Shown: one piece after another, positions 38,223-47,337 of the stretch
Position numbering within the stretch: the first letter of the stretch is position 1
Layout: each line of letters begins with the position of its first letter
Assembly (NCBI RefSeq): GCF_900110435.1
Contig: NZ_FODT01000010.1
Span: 115,931 to 179,930, forward strand
Reading direction: 5' to 3'
Source of the DNA: Rhodopseudomonas pseudopalustris
Lineage (GTDB): Bacteria; Pseudomonadota; Alphaproteobacteria; Rhizobiales; Xanthobacteraceae
DNA length: 64,000 bases
Notes under the pieces: generated by a model
The model's input: only the letters and a program-made list of their open reading frames with translations
Told to the model about the DNA's origin: nothing
The model's database searches: none
Program-made: the position numbers and the translations under genes

Positions 38223-41063
38223 ATGATGACTGGCTCGCTACCTGCTTTCGCCGCGCGTCTGCGCAGTGCGGCCATTCATTTGCTGGTGTTCGTCACACTC
38301 ATCGCAGGATCGTCGTCTTGCAGTCTCGCAGCCGCTGTCGAAGACGGCGTCGATCTGGCGCGCGTCACAGATCATCTGGCGCTGGAACAGTCGCTGTCTA
38401 TTCTCGAAGATCGCGACGGATATCTCTCCGCCGGAGAAGCGCTCAGGCATTCGGGATGGGTTGCAGCGTCACTGCGAACGCTGACCCAGGGATTCACAAG
38501 CTCTGTCTTCTGGCTGCGCGGCGCATTTTATAACGGCAGCGATCAACCGGTTACGCGGTGGCTGTCCGTGGGTGTCGTGCGGCTGGAGGATGTGCGTTAT
38601 TTCCGCTTCGCCCCCGGCGAGGACAAGCCCTCCGAAACACTGCTCGCGGGCAATCGAACGCCTCTCGACAGCCGTCCGGTCAAAGCGGCACGATCCGTGT
38701 TTCCCATCACGCTCGCGCCAGGCGAGCGGACGATCGTCGCCCTCCGTGTGCAAAGCCGTTCTTCTGTCAGTATCGAGGCCAGCCTGTGGAGCCCCGCCAG
38801 CTTTCAGGAGGCAGACGCACCCGATCTGCTCATCGAGATGCTGCTCGTCGGATCGATGGGCACCATGGCGCTCTTTAGTCTGGTGCTGGGCCTGGCCCGG
38901 CGTGATCGCGTGTTCCTGGCACTCGCGGCCGGAGCTATCGCCGAAGTCATTTACGACTTGGCCTTCCAGGGGTTTCTGTATCGTTTCATCCTGACCGGTG
39001 GCGGCGATGTTGTCTTGCGTGCCCCGGGCGTCCTCGGCCTGATTGCCCATGTGCTTCTGTGCACGATGGCAGCGATGTTCATCGGAATCGATCGTATCGC
39101 CATTTGGTGGAGAACGCTCTGCACCTTCAGTGCCATCCTGCTGGCAGGCTCTTTGTTCGCCGCGTTTGGCGACTACAGAACCACAGTTTCTATCACGACG
39201 GTGCTACAAGTGGTCTACGAAGCCCTATGGATCATCGCAGTGCTGGACAGCTGGCGCCGCGGCTTCGGCAATTCCCGACTGGTTCTGCTTGCAAGCGGCC
39301 CCGCAGTCGTCAGGTTCTTCCTGTATCTGGGACATATTCTAGGCATCTGGCCAGCTTCCTGGTCCGTGGGATCAGAGATTACCTGGAACAATCTGTCCAT
39401 CATGCTTCTGCTCCTTTTCATTGCCATCGGGCGCCTCCGCGAAATCGAGAGCGCCAGAGACAAGGCACAGCAGGATCTGGTGGCCTTTCAGGAACACGAA
39501 CGCGAGCGTTTGCAGCGCGCGGTCGATGAACGTACCCGTGAACTTCAGACTGCGCTCGTCGCAGCAGGCGAGGCCAATCGCGCCAAGTCGGAGTTTCTTG
39601 CAGTGATGAGTCACGAGATCCGCACGCCGATGAACGGAATGCTCGGCGCCATCCATCTGCTCAAATCGATGCCGCTGCAAGGCAAGGTGCGCACCGCCGT
39701 GAACGTCGCCGAACGCACCGGCGCCGCAATGCTCGCGACCATCGGCGGCATTCTCGACTTCGCGAAAATCTCCGACAGCAAGCCGGAACCCAGCTACGCC
39801 GCGTTCGACCTTCACACGCTGCTTGCTGATGTTGTGGCGATCATGAGCCTGCGCGCGGAGCAGAAGAATATATCGCTGAAACTTGTCGTCGATCAGGTTT
39901 TGCCGGCGACCGTGATGGGAGATGCCGATCTCCTCCGTCAGATTTTGCTCAACCTTGTTGGTAACGCCCTGAAATTTACGGAAACGGGCGAGGTCTGCGT
40001 GTCCGCTACGCCCGATTCGATCCATGTCGACTGGATCCGGCTGGAGGTCGAAGACACTGGCATCGGTATTCCTCGGGACAGGCTGGACCGGTCGTTCGAG
40101 CCCTTCGTACAAGCCGATTCCTCGATCGCCCGACGATTCGGGGGGACCGGCCTCGGCCTGGCGATCTGCCGGCGGCTGACCGAAGCCATGGGAGGCTGCA
40201 TCACGGCGGATAGCCAACCGGGGCAGGGCAGCAGGTTTCAGGTCCGATTGCCATTACCGCCGACGGATGCAGCCGAGATCGACATCCAGGCTGCTGCACA
40301 ACAGGGCGATGCCATACGCAAAACCCTCAGCGTTCTCGTCGTCGACGACGACGAGAACAATCGGTTCGTTCTCTCCGGCTTGCTCGATGTGAAGGGGCAT
40401 CGTGTCCGGGAAGCCGCGGACGGTGTACAGGCGCTGGCGCTACTAATCGAGCAGCCGGTGGACGTGGTACTCGTCGATCTCGAAATGCCGGGCCTGAGCG
40501 GAATAGAACTGGTTCGGTACATTCGTGCCCTGGGAGGAAAAGGTGCGACTGTTCCAATCGTTGCCATTACCGCCAATGTCACGGCGGGCGTGGTCGAGCG
40601 TTGCGTACAGGCGGGGATGGATGGCTACCTGTCCAAGCCGATCATGCCCGAGGAGCTGCAACGCACGATCGATGCGGTCTGTGCAGGACGACCGCCCGCT
40701 CAGTCCGACTCGCAAATGCAGCGGGACGATTTCCTTCCATCCTTGCAGCAGGAGCTTGGAGCTGAGACCGTTGATCGACTCGTCGGGCAAGCCCTGGCGG
40801 CGGTGGAACGGAGCACGGCAACGATCGAGGCTTCCATACAGCGCGGGGACCGGCAGGCCGCCCGCCGTGCTGCACATCAGCTGGCCGGCGCGGCGGGGCT
40901 TGCCGGACTGATACCCTTGAGCGCGGCCGCTGCAGCGCTGGAAAATCGGCTAGCTCAATCGTCGACAGTGGAGGACACGGACATCCGTACTACGCTTGCG
41001 TTGGCGGAGCGCGCTGCCGCAGATCTCCGGGGCATTCATCCCGGACTGGCGCACAAGCGGTAG
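38223..41063 (+). CDS. Hybrid sensor histidine kinase with 7TMR-DISM sensor, receiver and Hpt domains
   Basis: From ATG 38223 (946 residues) a signal peptide is followed by a periplasmic DISMED2-like domain (about 40-165), seven transmembrane helices (about 180-370), a coiled-coil linker, HisKA with SHEIRTPMNGM (His464), HATPase (NALKF, DTGIGIP, GGTGLGLAI), a receiver domain with LVDLEMPG (Asp752), and a C-terminal Hpt with AAHQLAGAAG (His885). This is a complete phosphorelay on one polypeptide, BarA-like in layout. DISMED2 domains often bind carbohydrates. The frame is open to ATG 37956, but the added part would place the signal peptide internally. Its 3' end overlaps the convergent regulator gene by 28 bases. 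Confidence 0.9.
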   Translation: MMTGSLPAFAARLRSAAIHLLVFVTLIAGSSSCSLAAAVEDGVDLARVTDHLALEQSLSILEDRDGYLSAGEALRHSGWVAASLRTLTQGFTSSVFWLRGAFYNGSDQPVTRWLSVGVVRLEDVRYFRFAPGEDKPSETLLAGNRTPLDSRPVKAARSVFPITLAPGERTIVALRVQSRSSVSIEASLWSPASFQEADAPDLLIEMLLVGSMGTMALFSLVLGLARRDRVFLALAAGAIAEVIYDLAFQGFLYRFILTGGGDVVLRAPGVLGLIAHVLLCTMAAMFIGIDRIAIWWRTLCTFSAILLAGSLFAAFGDYRTTVSITTVLQVVYEALWIIAVLDSWRRGFGNSRLVLLASGPAVVRFFLYLGHILGIWPASWSVGSEITWNNLSIMLLLLFIAIGRLREIESARDKAQQDLVAFQEHERERLQRAVDERTRELQTALVAAGEANRAKSEFLAVMSHEIRTPMNGMLGAIHLLKSMPLQGKVRTAVNVAERTGAAMLATIGGILDFAKISDSKPEPSYAAFDLHTLLADVVAIMSLRAEQKNISLKLVVDQVLPATVMGDADLLRQILLNLVGNALKFTETGEVCVSATPDSIHVDWIRLEVEDTGIGIPRDRLDRSFEPFVQADSSIARRFGGTGLGLAICRRLTEAMGGCITADSQPGQGSRFQVRLPLPPTDAAEIDIQAAAQQGDAIRKTLSVLVVDDDENNRFVLSGLLDVKGHRVREAADGVQALALLIEQPVDVVLVDLEMPGLSGIELVRYIRALGGKGATVPIVAITANVTAGVVERCVQAGMDGYLSKPIMPEELQRTIDAVCAGRPPAQSDSQMQRDDFLPSLQQELGAETVDRLVGQALAAVERSTATIEASIQRGDRQAARRAAHQLAGAAGLAGLIPLSAAAAALENRLAQSSTVEDTDIRTTLALAERAAADLRGIHPGLAHKR

Positions 41064-41734
41064 CCGACGCTGGGTACGGTGACGATCAAACGGGGCATAC
41101 GCGATGGATCGCCTAGCTTGCGCCGCAGGCTGCTGACAATCACATCCACCATGCGCGACGACGCACTGCTGCTGTCGGACCCAATCGCATCCAGCAGATG
41201 CGCACGCGATATCGTACGCCCTTCGGCGATCAGCAGCGCCGCCAGCACATCGAATTCAGCGGGTGTCAGAGGAATGGGCTGCCCTTGCGGATTCGTCAGG
41301 ACGCGAGCACCGTTATCAAACGACCATCCTTCAAATCGAAGCGGCGAGCTCTTCTCACTCTTCCTGCCCAGCAATAGCATCAGGCTGGCAACGAGTTGTC
41401 GCGGGTGGAACGGCTTCACAAGATAGTCGTCGACCCCCAGCTCAGCCGCGACGGTCCGGCTGGCCGCGGAGTTGTCCCGCGTGGTGATGCAGATCGGTAT
41501 ATTCAGCCGAGTCCGCAACTGCCGGAGGAGGGCGAGCCCTTCTTCGTCGGGAAGACCAAGATCGAGCGCGATGGCGTCGATCGGCTGACCTGGCAATCGC
41601 AACGCCGCGCGCATTTCGGCCGCAGTAGATGCTACCGTCACCGAGACGCTCTCCTTCTCCAGATACGCCGCCAGAAGCGTCTGGACAAAAGGTTCATCCT
41701 CCACAAGGAGGACCGATGGGCGCCGCTCTGCCAT
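41036..41734 (-). CDS. OmpR/PhoB-type response regulator
   Basis: The 232-residue regulator has a receiver domain (about 7-120) with VEDE, the phospho-acceptor Asp58 in ALDLGLPDEEG and the KPF lysine, plus a winged-helix DNA-binding domain (about 135-230) with LTPAEFDVLAALL and VDVIVSSLRRKLG. ATG 41734 is preferred over TTG 41740. It is convergent with the hybrid kinase, and their coding ends overlap by 28 bases. It is the natural candidate to receive phosphate from the kinase Hpt and to act on the nearby autotransporter, but this is inference from position. Confidence 0.9.
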   Translation of the reverse strand: MAERRPSVLLVEDEPFVQTLLAAYLEKESVSVTVASTAAEMRAALRLPGQPIDAIALDLGLPDEEGLALLRQLRTRLNIPICITTRDNSAASRTVAAELGVDDYLVKPFHPRQLVASLMLLLGRKSEKSSPLRFEGWSFDNGARVLTNPQGQPIPLTPAEFDVLAALLIAEGRTISRAHLLDAIGSDSSSASSRMVDVIVSSLRRKLGDPSRMPRLIVTVPSVGYRLCASPG

Positions 41735-42282
41735 GATCAATTTAGCCAGCCTTCATCGAATCGAAGGCCGCCTCTTGTGGCACTCTTTAGGTGTTCCGGT
41801 AAAGATCGGCTCCTTGCCCAAATGTCCATAGAACGACCCGGCGAAATCGCAAGTCACGCGAACTGCCGGTTCTCGATCTTCAGACCCAGGGGTTCGAGGA
41901 CGCCCGCTCAGGATCGCAAGCCTAAATCGCGATAATATTTGGGTTGAATCGTCATCACGCTTGAGCGCGCCCGGCTCCCGGTTCGCAATTTTGCTCGCAA
42001 TGATGGCAGAATGGCGCGCCGGTCAGAATAGAGCTGCGAACACATATGTCATTGAAATGGCGATATAAATTATCCGTCCATCTTGCAGTGCCCAAGCTTG
42101 GAATCCAGTTCGGGGTTATAGATCCCGTCGGTTGGCGCATCCGGAGCCTATTTCCAGTCGTCGACCGCCGTCTCGGCGTGGCCGATCATGCGAGTCAGCG
42201 GGAAACCGAGCGCAGTACCGGACTTCAACGCCTCCTGGATGAGGGTGAGCATGGCGTCCTTCCAGGCTAGCCCCTTGCAAGC
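41735..42282. other. Gene-poor stretch between the two regulators
   Basis: About 550 bases of moderate GC. On the minus strand a short frame at 42148-42252 encodes MLTLIQEALKSGTALGF and continues to VDDWK, open upstream past its ATG to a TAA inside the end of the Crp-like gene. It looks like the tail of a lost gene or a small ORF; I do not recognise it. Nothing else was found. Confidence 0.4.
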
Positions 42283-42978
42283 TTAGTTTTGCAACATCTT
42301 TCTCAGTGCAGCCGGGGCAAGAATGCTGACACGGCGATAGGACAGCGCCAGGTGCCCCTCCGCCTCGAGCTTGCGCAGGATGGCGCCTGCCGTGGTCCGT
42401 GCGACGTTGGCCATATAGGCGATCTCTTCATGAACGATATCGATCTCGATCGCTTGCCCGCTCGGCGGATCGGCGACGCGACAGTCGCCAAGGCGAAGCA
42501 GGACGGCCACGAAGCGCTTGAAATGATCGCGGATCATCAGGTCGTTGGAGCTCCCCATCGAGAGATCGAGATGTTCGATGGTTATGAGGCCAAATAACCG
42601 CCAAGCGGCGGGATCGCACCTGACGATTTCGTCCAGCCCATGCAAAGGCAGATGCAGCAGGACTGTCGGCCGGGTCGTAGTGAGGCCGACCCGCCTGGGC
42701 TGACGGGTAAAGGCTGATATCTGGCCAAACCAGCTGCCGGGCATCGCCAAATGCCCTGTGTAGGGACCATTTTCCCGAGGAGCGATTGCGATGCCGAGCG
42801 CCCCTTTGACCAGCCCATAGAGGCCGCCCGCCTCATCGCCGATCACATAGACCGGCACGCCGGCACCAAATTCCTGCAGCTGGCAGCGCTCGAGCACCGC
42901 GCCTCGAAACGCGGCCGGTGTCAGGCTGAGCCAGCCCCGGGTGCTGACGACCTCATAGGCAGCGTCACGGGCCAGCAT
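42283..42978 (-). CDS. Crp/Fnr-family transcriptional regulator
   Basis: The 231-residue protein has an N-terminal cyclic-nucleotide-binding-like beta-roll (about 15-130, GDEAGGLYGLVKGALGI and PGSWFGQ) and a C-terminal helix-turn-helix (about 185-225, EEIAYMANVARTTAGAILRKLEAEG). Only three cysteines are present and they are not arranged like the iron-sulfur ligands of FNR, so an oxygen-sensing cluster is unlikely. The effector is unknown. It is divergent from the first sulfatase (127 bases between starts) and is the obvious candidate to control the sulfatase region. Confidence 0.87.
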   Translation of the reverse strand: MLARDAAYEVVSTRGWLSLTPAAFRGAVLERCQLQEFGAGVPVYVIGDEAGGLYGLVKGALGIAIAPRENGPYTGHLAMPGSWFGQISAFTRQPRRVGLTTTRPTVLLHLPLHGLDEIVRCDPAAWRLFGLITIEHLDLSMGSSNDLMIRDHFKRFVAVLLRLGDCRVADPPSGQAIEIDIVHEEIAYMANVARTTAGAILRKLEAEGHLALSYRRVSILAPAALRKMLQN

Positions 42979-43040
42979 TTTTCACCTCAAAAGGTCGCCG
43001 GTGATCAATCTCAGCCGAATTTTTGTTCCATCCTCCCAGC

Positions 43041-43061
43041 GAGCCGATTGATCGGGCTCAA
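43041..43061. promoter_or_regulatory. Candidate Crp/Fnr-type operator between the regulator and sulfatase 1
   Basis: TTGAT-N4-CTCAA at 43048-43061 differs by one base from the FNR-class palindrome TTGAT-N4-ATCAA. The same bases form an imperfect palindrome GAGCCGAT-TG-ATCGGGCTC. It lies 45 bases before the sulfatase ATG. Confidence 0.4.
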
Positions 43062-43105
43062 ACCGAGCGGCGAAAAGACCGCCAGCACATGGACGGAACG
43101 CCAAG

Positions 43106-45493
43106 ATGAGACAGCGGCGCAAAACGACATGCAGCCTCGTCGCCAGCGTGGCGCTACTTGCGCTGATGGGGCCGGCCCTCGCGCAACGCATTACCACCGC
43201 TGCCGCCGCCGATGGCTCCGTGTTGCCATTTCCGGGCTCGCCGTCGGCCAGCATCGCGGCTCCCCGTTTGCAGGATTCCAAACACGTGCGGCGGGTCGAG
43301 CCGAGCCATCTGCGCAAGGATGCGCCGAATGTCCTGATCATCCTGCTGGATGACGTCGGCTTCGGTCAGGCGGCGACCTTCGGCGGCGAGGTCAACACGC
43401 CGACGCTGAGCAAGCTCGCCGAGCAGGGCGTGAGCTACAACGCCTTCCACACCACGGCGATCTGCTCGCCGACCCGCGCGGCGCTGTTGACCGGCCGCAA
43501 CCATCAGCGCGTCGGCAACGGCACCATCGCCGAGCGCGCGGTCGATTGGGACGGCTACACTGGCGTGATCCCGAAAAGCTCCGCCACCATGGCTGAGGTG
43601 ATGCGGCACTATGGTTACAAGACGGCGGCGATCGGTAAGTGGCACAACACTCCCGCCGACCAGACCACCTCGATGGGCCCGTTCGATCGCTGGCCGACCG
43701 GACACGGCTTCGACTACTTCTATGGCTTCCTCGCCGGCGAGACCTCGCAGTGGGAGCCGCGGTTGGTCGAGAACACCAACCAGATCGAGCCGCCGCACAG
43801 TGAGACGTATCACTTCAGCGAGGACCTCGCGCAGCGCGGCATCGATTGGCTGCGTCGCCACCAGGCATTCGCTCCCGACAAGCCGTTCCTGCTGTATTGG
43901 GCGCCCGGCGCCGGCCACGGGCCGCATCAGATATTCAAGGAATGGGCCGACAAGTACAAAGGCAAGTTCGACAACGGCTGGGATGCCTATCGCGACCGCG
44001 TGTTCGCGCGGCAGAAACAGCTCGGCTGGATTCCTGCCGACACCCAGCTGACGCCGCGCACCGCCTCGATGCCGTCCTGGGACAGCATTCCGGAAGCGCA
44101 GCGGCCGTTCCAGCGGCGGCTGATGGAAATCTTCGCCGGTTTCGTCGAGCATGTCGACGTGCAGGCGGGCAGGGTGGTGGACGAGCTGGAGCGTCTCGGC
44201 ATTCGCGACAACACCATCATCATCTACATATTCGGCGACAACGGCGCCAGCGCCGAGGGACAGAACGGCACGATCAGCGAATTGCTGGCGCAGAACGGCA
44301 TTCCGAACACGGTCGAGCAACAGCTTGCCGCGCTGGACCGGTTGGGCGGGCTCGAAGCGCTCGGTGGTCCGAAGACTGACAGCATGTATCACGCCGGCTG
44401 GGCCTGGGCCGGCAACACGCCGTTCCAGCACACCAAGCTGGTCGCCTCGCATTTCGGCGGTACGCGAAATCCGATGGTGATCTCCTGGCCGAAGGGCATC
44501 AAGCCGGACAAGACGCCGCGGCCGCAGTTCCACCATGTCAACGACATCGCGCCGACGATCTACGAACTCGTCGGGATCAAGCCGCCGAAAATCGTCGATG
44601 GCGTCGCGCAGGATCCGATCGATGGCGTGAGCCTCGCCTATACATTCAACGATCCGAAGGCGTCGCCGCGCAAGACCTCGCAGTACTTCGACAACAATGG
44701 CAGCCGGGCGATGTATCAGGACGGATGGATCGCGGCGACCTTCGGTCCGCTGGTGCCGTGGTTGCCCGGCGCGCCCGGCCTCGCCGGATGGGACTCCGCC
44801 AAGGACAAGTGGGAATTGTACCGAATTGACAAGGACTTTTCCGAAGCCAACGATCTCGCCGCGAGAGAGCCGCAGCGCTTAGCGAAGTTGCAGAAGGCAT
44901 TCGACCAACAGGCCAAGGCCAACAAGGTCTATCCGCTCGGCGCCGGCATCTGGCTTCGCCTGCATCCGGAGGACCGGATCAAGACGCCGTATACGCGCTG
45001 GCGGTTCGATGCGACCACCACGCGGATGCCGGAATTCACCGCGCCCGGCATCGGCCACGACAACAACACCGTCATCATCGACGCGGAGATCGGCGACAAC
45101 GCGTCGGGCGTGCTCTATGCGCTCGGTGGCGCGGGCGGCGGAGTCACGCTCTACATGGACCAGGGAGATCTGGTCTACGAATACAACATGATGATCATCG
45201 AGCGCTACATCGCACGCTCCGCGACCAAGATCACGCCCGGCAAGCACCGCATCGAGGTGACGACCAGGCTCGAAAGCGCCAAACCGCTTTCGGGAGCGGA
45301 CGTCGTTGTGAAGGTCGACGGCCAGGAAGTGGGGCGCACCACGGTGAAACGCACGGTGCCCGCCGCCTTCTCCGCCAGCGAGACCTTCGATGTCGGCGTC
45401 GATCTCGGCTCGACGGTGTCGACCGACTATTTCGACCGGCGGCCGTTCCGCTTCGACGGCAAGATCGAGAAGGTCGAGGTCAACTTGCAGTAA
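43106..45493 (+). CDS. Exported type I sulfatase (arylsulfatase-like), copy 1
   Basis: The 795-residue protein has a signal peptide ending about residue 27 (GPALAQ). ILLDDVGFGQ supplies the metal-binding Asp pair, and CSPTR with Cys120 is the site converted to formylglycine. GKWHNTP, HGPHQ and FGDNGASAEG are further active-site blocks. After the sulfatase domain (about 70-560) a beta-rich C-terminal region of about 230 residues is shared with the second copy at 49849. It would hydrolyse sulfate esters in the periplasm; the substrate is unknown. No formylglycine-generating enzyme gene lies in the window, so maturation must come from elsewhere. DUF3302 follows after 30 bases. Confidence 0.9.
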   Translation: MRQRRKTTCSLVASVALLALMGPALAQRITTAAAADGSVLPFPGSPSASIAAPRLQDSKHVRRVEPSHLRKDAPNVLIILLDDVGFGQAATFGGEVNTPTLSKLAEQGVSYNAFHTTAICSPTRAALLTGRNHQRVGNGTIAERAVDWDGYTGVIPKSSATMAEVMRHYGYKTAAIGKWHNTPADQTTSMGPFDRWPTGHGFDYFYGFLAGETSQWEPRLVENTNQIEPPHSETYHFSEDLAQRGIDWLRRHQAFAPDKPFLLYWAPGAGHGPHQIFKEWADKYKGKFDNGWDAYRDRVFARQKQLGWIPADTQLTPRTASMPSWDSIPEAQRPFQRRLMEIFAGFVEHVDVQAGRVVDELERLGIRDNTIIIYIFGDNGASAEGQNGTISELLAQNGIPNTVEQQLAALDRLGGLEALGGPKTDSMYHAGWAWAGNTPFQHTKLVASHFGGTRNPMVISWPKGIKPDKTPRPQFHHVNDIAPTIYELVGIKPPKIVDGVAQDPIDGVSLAYTFNDPKASPRKTSQYFDNNGSRAMYQDGWIAATFGPLVPWLPGAPGLAGWDSAKDKWELYRIDKDFSEANDLAAREPQRLAKLQKAFDQQAKANKVYPLGAGIWLRLHPEDRIKTPYTRWRFDATTTRMPEFTAPGIGHDNNTVIIDAEIGDNASGVLYALGGAGGGVTLYMDQGDLVYEYNMMIIERYIARSATKITPGKHRIEVTTRLESAKPLSGADVVVKVDGQEVGRTTVKRTVPAAFSASETFDVGVDLGSTVSTDYFDRRPFRFDGKIEKVEVNLQ

Positions 45494-45523
45494 ACTTCAA
45501 ACGGCCAGCCTTCGGAGGCGACG

Positions 45524-45886
45524 ATGTCATTCACCCTACAGGGCTTCGGGCCGTTCCTTCACTGGCTCACGCTCGTCATTCTCTGCGTGTTGCCCGTCGC
45601 AATTGGTGTCGTGCTGTACAAGCTTGGCGGCCTGCCGGGTTCGATCGCTGCGGCGCGGGGGCATCCGGAGGCGGCTGCAATCAATATCTGCGGCTGGATG
45701 GGACTTGTCACGCTGGTGCTGTGGCCGGTTGCGATGGTCTGGGCGCACCTGGATCGAGCACCGACAAGAGGCAGCCCATCATCCGACAGCTCCCGGTCCG
45801 TCGTCGGCAAGCTGCAACAGGTCTCGCAGCGGCTTGCGGCGATCGAGGCGGAGTTGACCAGAACAACCACAGCGCGGGGAGGCTAG
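45524..45886 (+). CDS. DUF3302 (YiaW-like) inner-membrane protein
   Basis: The 120-residue protein has two transmembrane helices (about 12-34 and 52-74) and a Ser/Arg-rich cytoplasmic tail ending in a short coiled coil (LQQVSQRLAAIEAELTR). Length and layout resemble E. coli YiaW (DUF3302), whose gene accompanies the HlyD-type yiaV, and here an HlyD-type gene follows as well. CGGAGG precedes the ATG. It is 30 bases after sulfatase 1 and two bases before the next small gene. Confidence 0.72.
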   Translation: MSFTLQGFGPFLHWLTLVILCVLPVAIGVVLYKLGGLPGSIAAARGHPEAAAINICGWMGLVTLVLWPVAMVWAHLDRAPTRGSPSSDSSRSVVGKLQQVSQRLAAIEAELTRTTTARGG

Positions 45887-45888
45887 TC

Positions 45889-46062
45889 GTGCTCTGGGCC
45901 ATCGCAAGCTCCGCCTTCGTGATCTACCTCTACCGCAAACTTAACGCGGCGCCCGCAGAAGTTGCGGCTCCTGAAAACGCCATCGATATCGAGCTGGACA
46001 AAATCAACAGCCGCATCGATGTCCTGGAGGCCATGGGGAAGACGCGGAGGATTGCGCCATGA
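45889..46062 (+). CDS. 57-residue membrane protein with coiled-coil tail
   Basis: GTG 45889 follows the DUF3302 stop by two bases, with GGGGAGG just upstream. The product has one N-terminal helix (LWAIASSAFVIYLYRKL) and an acidic amphipathic segment IELDKINSRIDVLEAMG. Its stop overlaps the start of the HlyD-type gene (ATGA). This tight packing on both sides is strong evidence for a translated gene that automated annotation may miss. The tail resembles that of the preceding DUF3302 protein, so the two may interact. Confidence 0.75.
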   Translation: MLWAIASSAFVIYLYRKLNAAPAEVAAPENAIDIELDKINSRIDVLEAMGKTRRIAP

Positions 46063-47198
46063 TGATGGCCATCTTCGGCGTCTACATGCTGCTGATCTGG
46101 CTGATATTCGCCAAGCTGAAACTTATTCGACTCAGCCTTCCTATCGCACTCGTTCTGGCAGCAGTTGGCCCTGCCTTCGCATTCTTCATTCTGCTGTCGA
46201 TGAACAACTATCACCCATCGTCAGCCGACGCCCGGGTGTTCCAGCGCATTGTTCAGATCGTCCCGCACATCACGACGCCGGGGCGGGTCGCGGAAATCGT
46301 CGCGCAGCCGAATGCGCCGTTGAAGAAGGGAGACGTGATATTCAGAATCGATCCGCAACCATTTCAATTCGAGATCGACCGGCTGCAAGCGGCGCTGGCG
46401 GCGGCGCAGCAGAACGTCCCGCAACTTAAATCTTCGTTCGATCAGGCCTCCGCGGGAGTCGAAAAGGCGACCGCGCAGTACAATCTGGCGAAGGCGGATC
46501 TGCAGCGGCAGCAGGACTTGTTCAGCAAGCAGGTGGTCGCGCAGGCGGCCCTCGATCGCGCCCAGCGCAATGCCGAAACTGCAGAACAGGTCGTGGCCGA
46601 AGCCAGCGCAGCCGAAAATCGGGCCCGGCTCGCCTATCAGTCCAACATCGGCAGCGACAATACGGCGGTGGCGCAGGCACGCCAACAACTCGCGGCTGCA
46701 ACATATAATCTCGACGAGTCGATCGTTCGCGCGCCATGCGACGGCTATGCGGTCAATTTGCAGCTTGTGCCGGGCGCCATTGTCAGCGCCGCCGCGTCGG
46801 TGCTGCCGTTCGTATGCGACCGCGACCAGGCCAATCTGGGCATGGTGGTCGCATCCTTCATGCAGGGACCGTACCTTCAGATCAGGCCCGGCGAATATGC
46901 CGAGGTGATATTTCCGATGTATCCCGGCCGTGTTTTTCCCGGGAAAGTGGTCAGCACTATCGACATCGCCAGCGAAGGACAATTGACGGCCACCGGGCTA
47001 TTTCCGGGCATCGGCAGCCCTGGCAATACGCGGTTTGCCGTCCGTATCCGGCTCGACGACGCAGAAGGTCGGAGATTGCCGGCGGGCATGCAAGGCGACG
47101 CAGCGATCTACAGCGGCAGCGTTCAAATCGCTGGCGTCATACGGATGGCGCTAATGCGAATGACCAGCTGGACGAACTATCTCTACTTCACCTCTTGA
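46059..47198 (+). CDS. HlyD-family membrane fusion protein (YiaV/YibH-like)
   Basis: The 379-residue protein has two N-terminal transmembrane helices (residues 1-45, unlike the single anchor of most adaptors), a biotinyl-lipoyl-like strand block (IVPHITTPGRVAEIVAQPN, LKKGDVIFRIDP), a long alpha-helical hairpin (about 105-200) and a beta-barrel domain. It should bridge an inner-membrane pump to the periplasm or outer membrane. No ABC, RND or MFS pump is adjacent, so the partner may be the DUF3302/57-residue pair. It begins inside the stop of the 57-residue gene. Confidence 0.86.
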   Translation: MMMAIFGVYMLLIWLIFAKLKLIRLSLPIALVLAAVGPAFAFFILLSMNNYHPSSADARVFQRIVQIVPHITTPGRVAEIVAQPNAPLKKGDVIFRIDPQPFQFEIDRLQAALAAAQQNVPQLKSSFDQASAGVEKATAQYNLAKADLQRQQDLFSKQVVAQAALDRAQRNAETAEQVVAEASAAENRARLAYQSNIGSDNTAVAQARQQLAAATYNLDESIVRAPCDGYAVNLQLVPGAIVSAAASVLPFVCDRDQANLGMVVASFMQGPYLQIRPGEYAEVIFPMYPGRVFPGKVVSTIDIASEGQLTATGLFPGIGSPGNTRFAVRIRLDDAEGRRLPAGMQGDAAIYSGSVQIAGVIRMALMRMTSWTNYLYFTS

Positions 47199-47337
47199 CG
47201 AGATCAGCAACGCCGCGGCCCAGCCGTGGTGGAAGGACGAGAGACATAGTGTGAAACTATGATCGCAGGCGCGTCTGCACCGGCTCAAGGGTATTGCGTT
47301 CTGTGACTAGAGAACTGCTCAAAGCAAAGGATCGATA

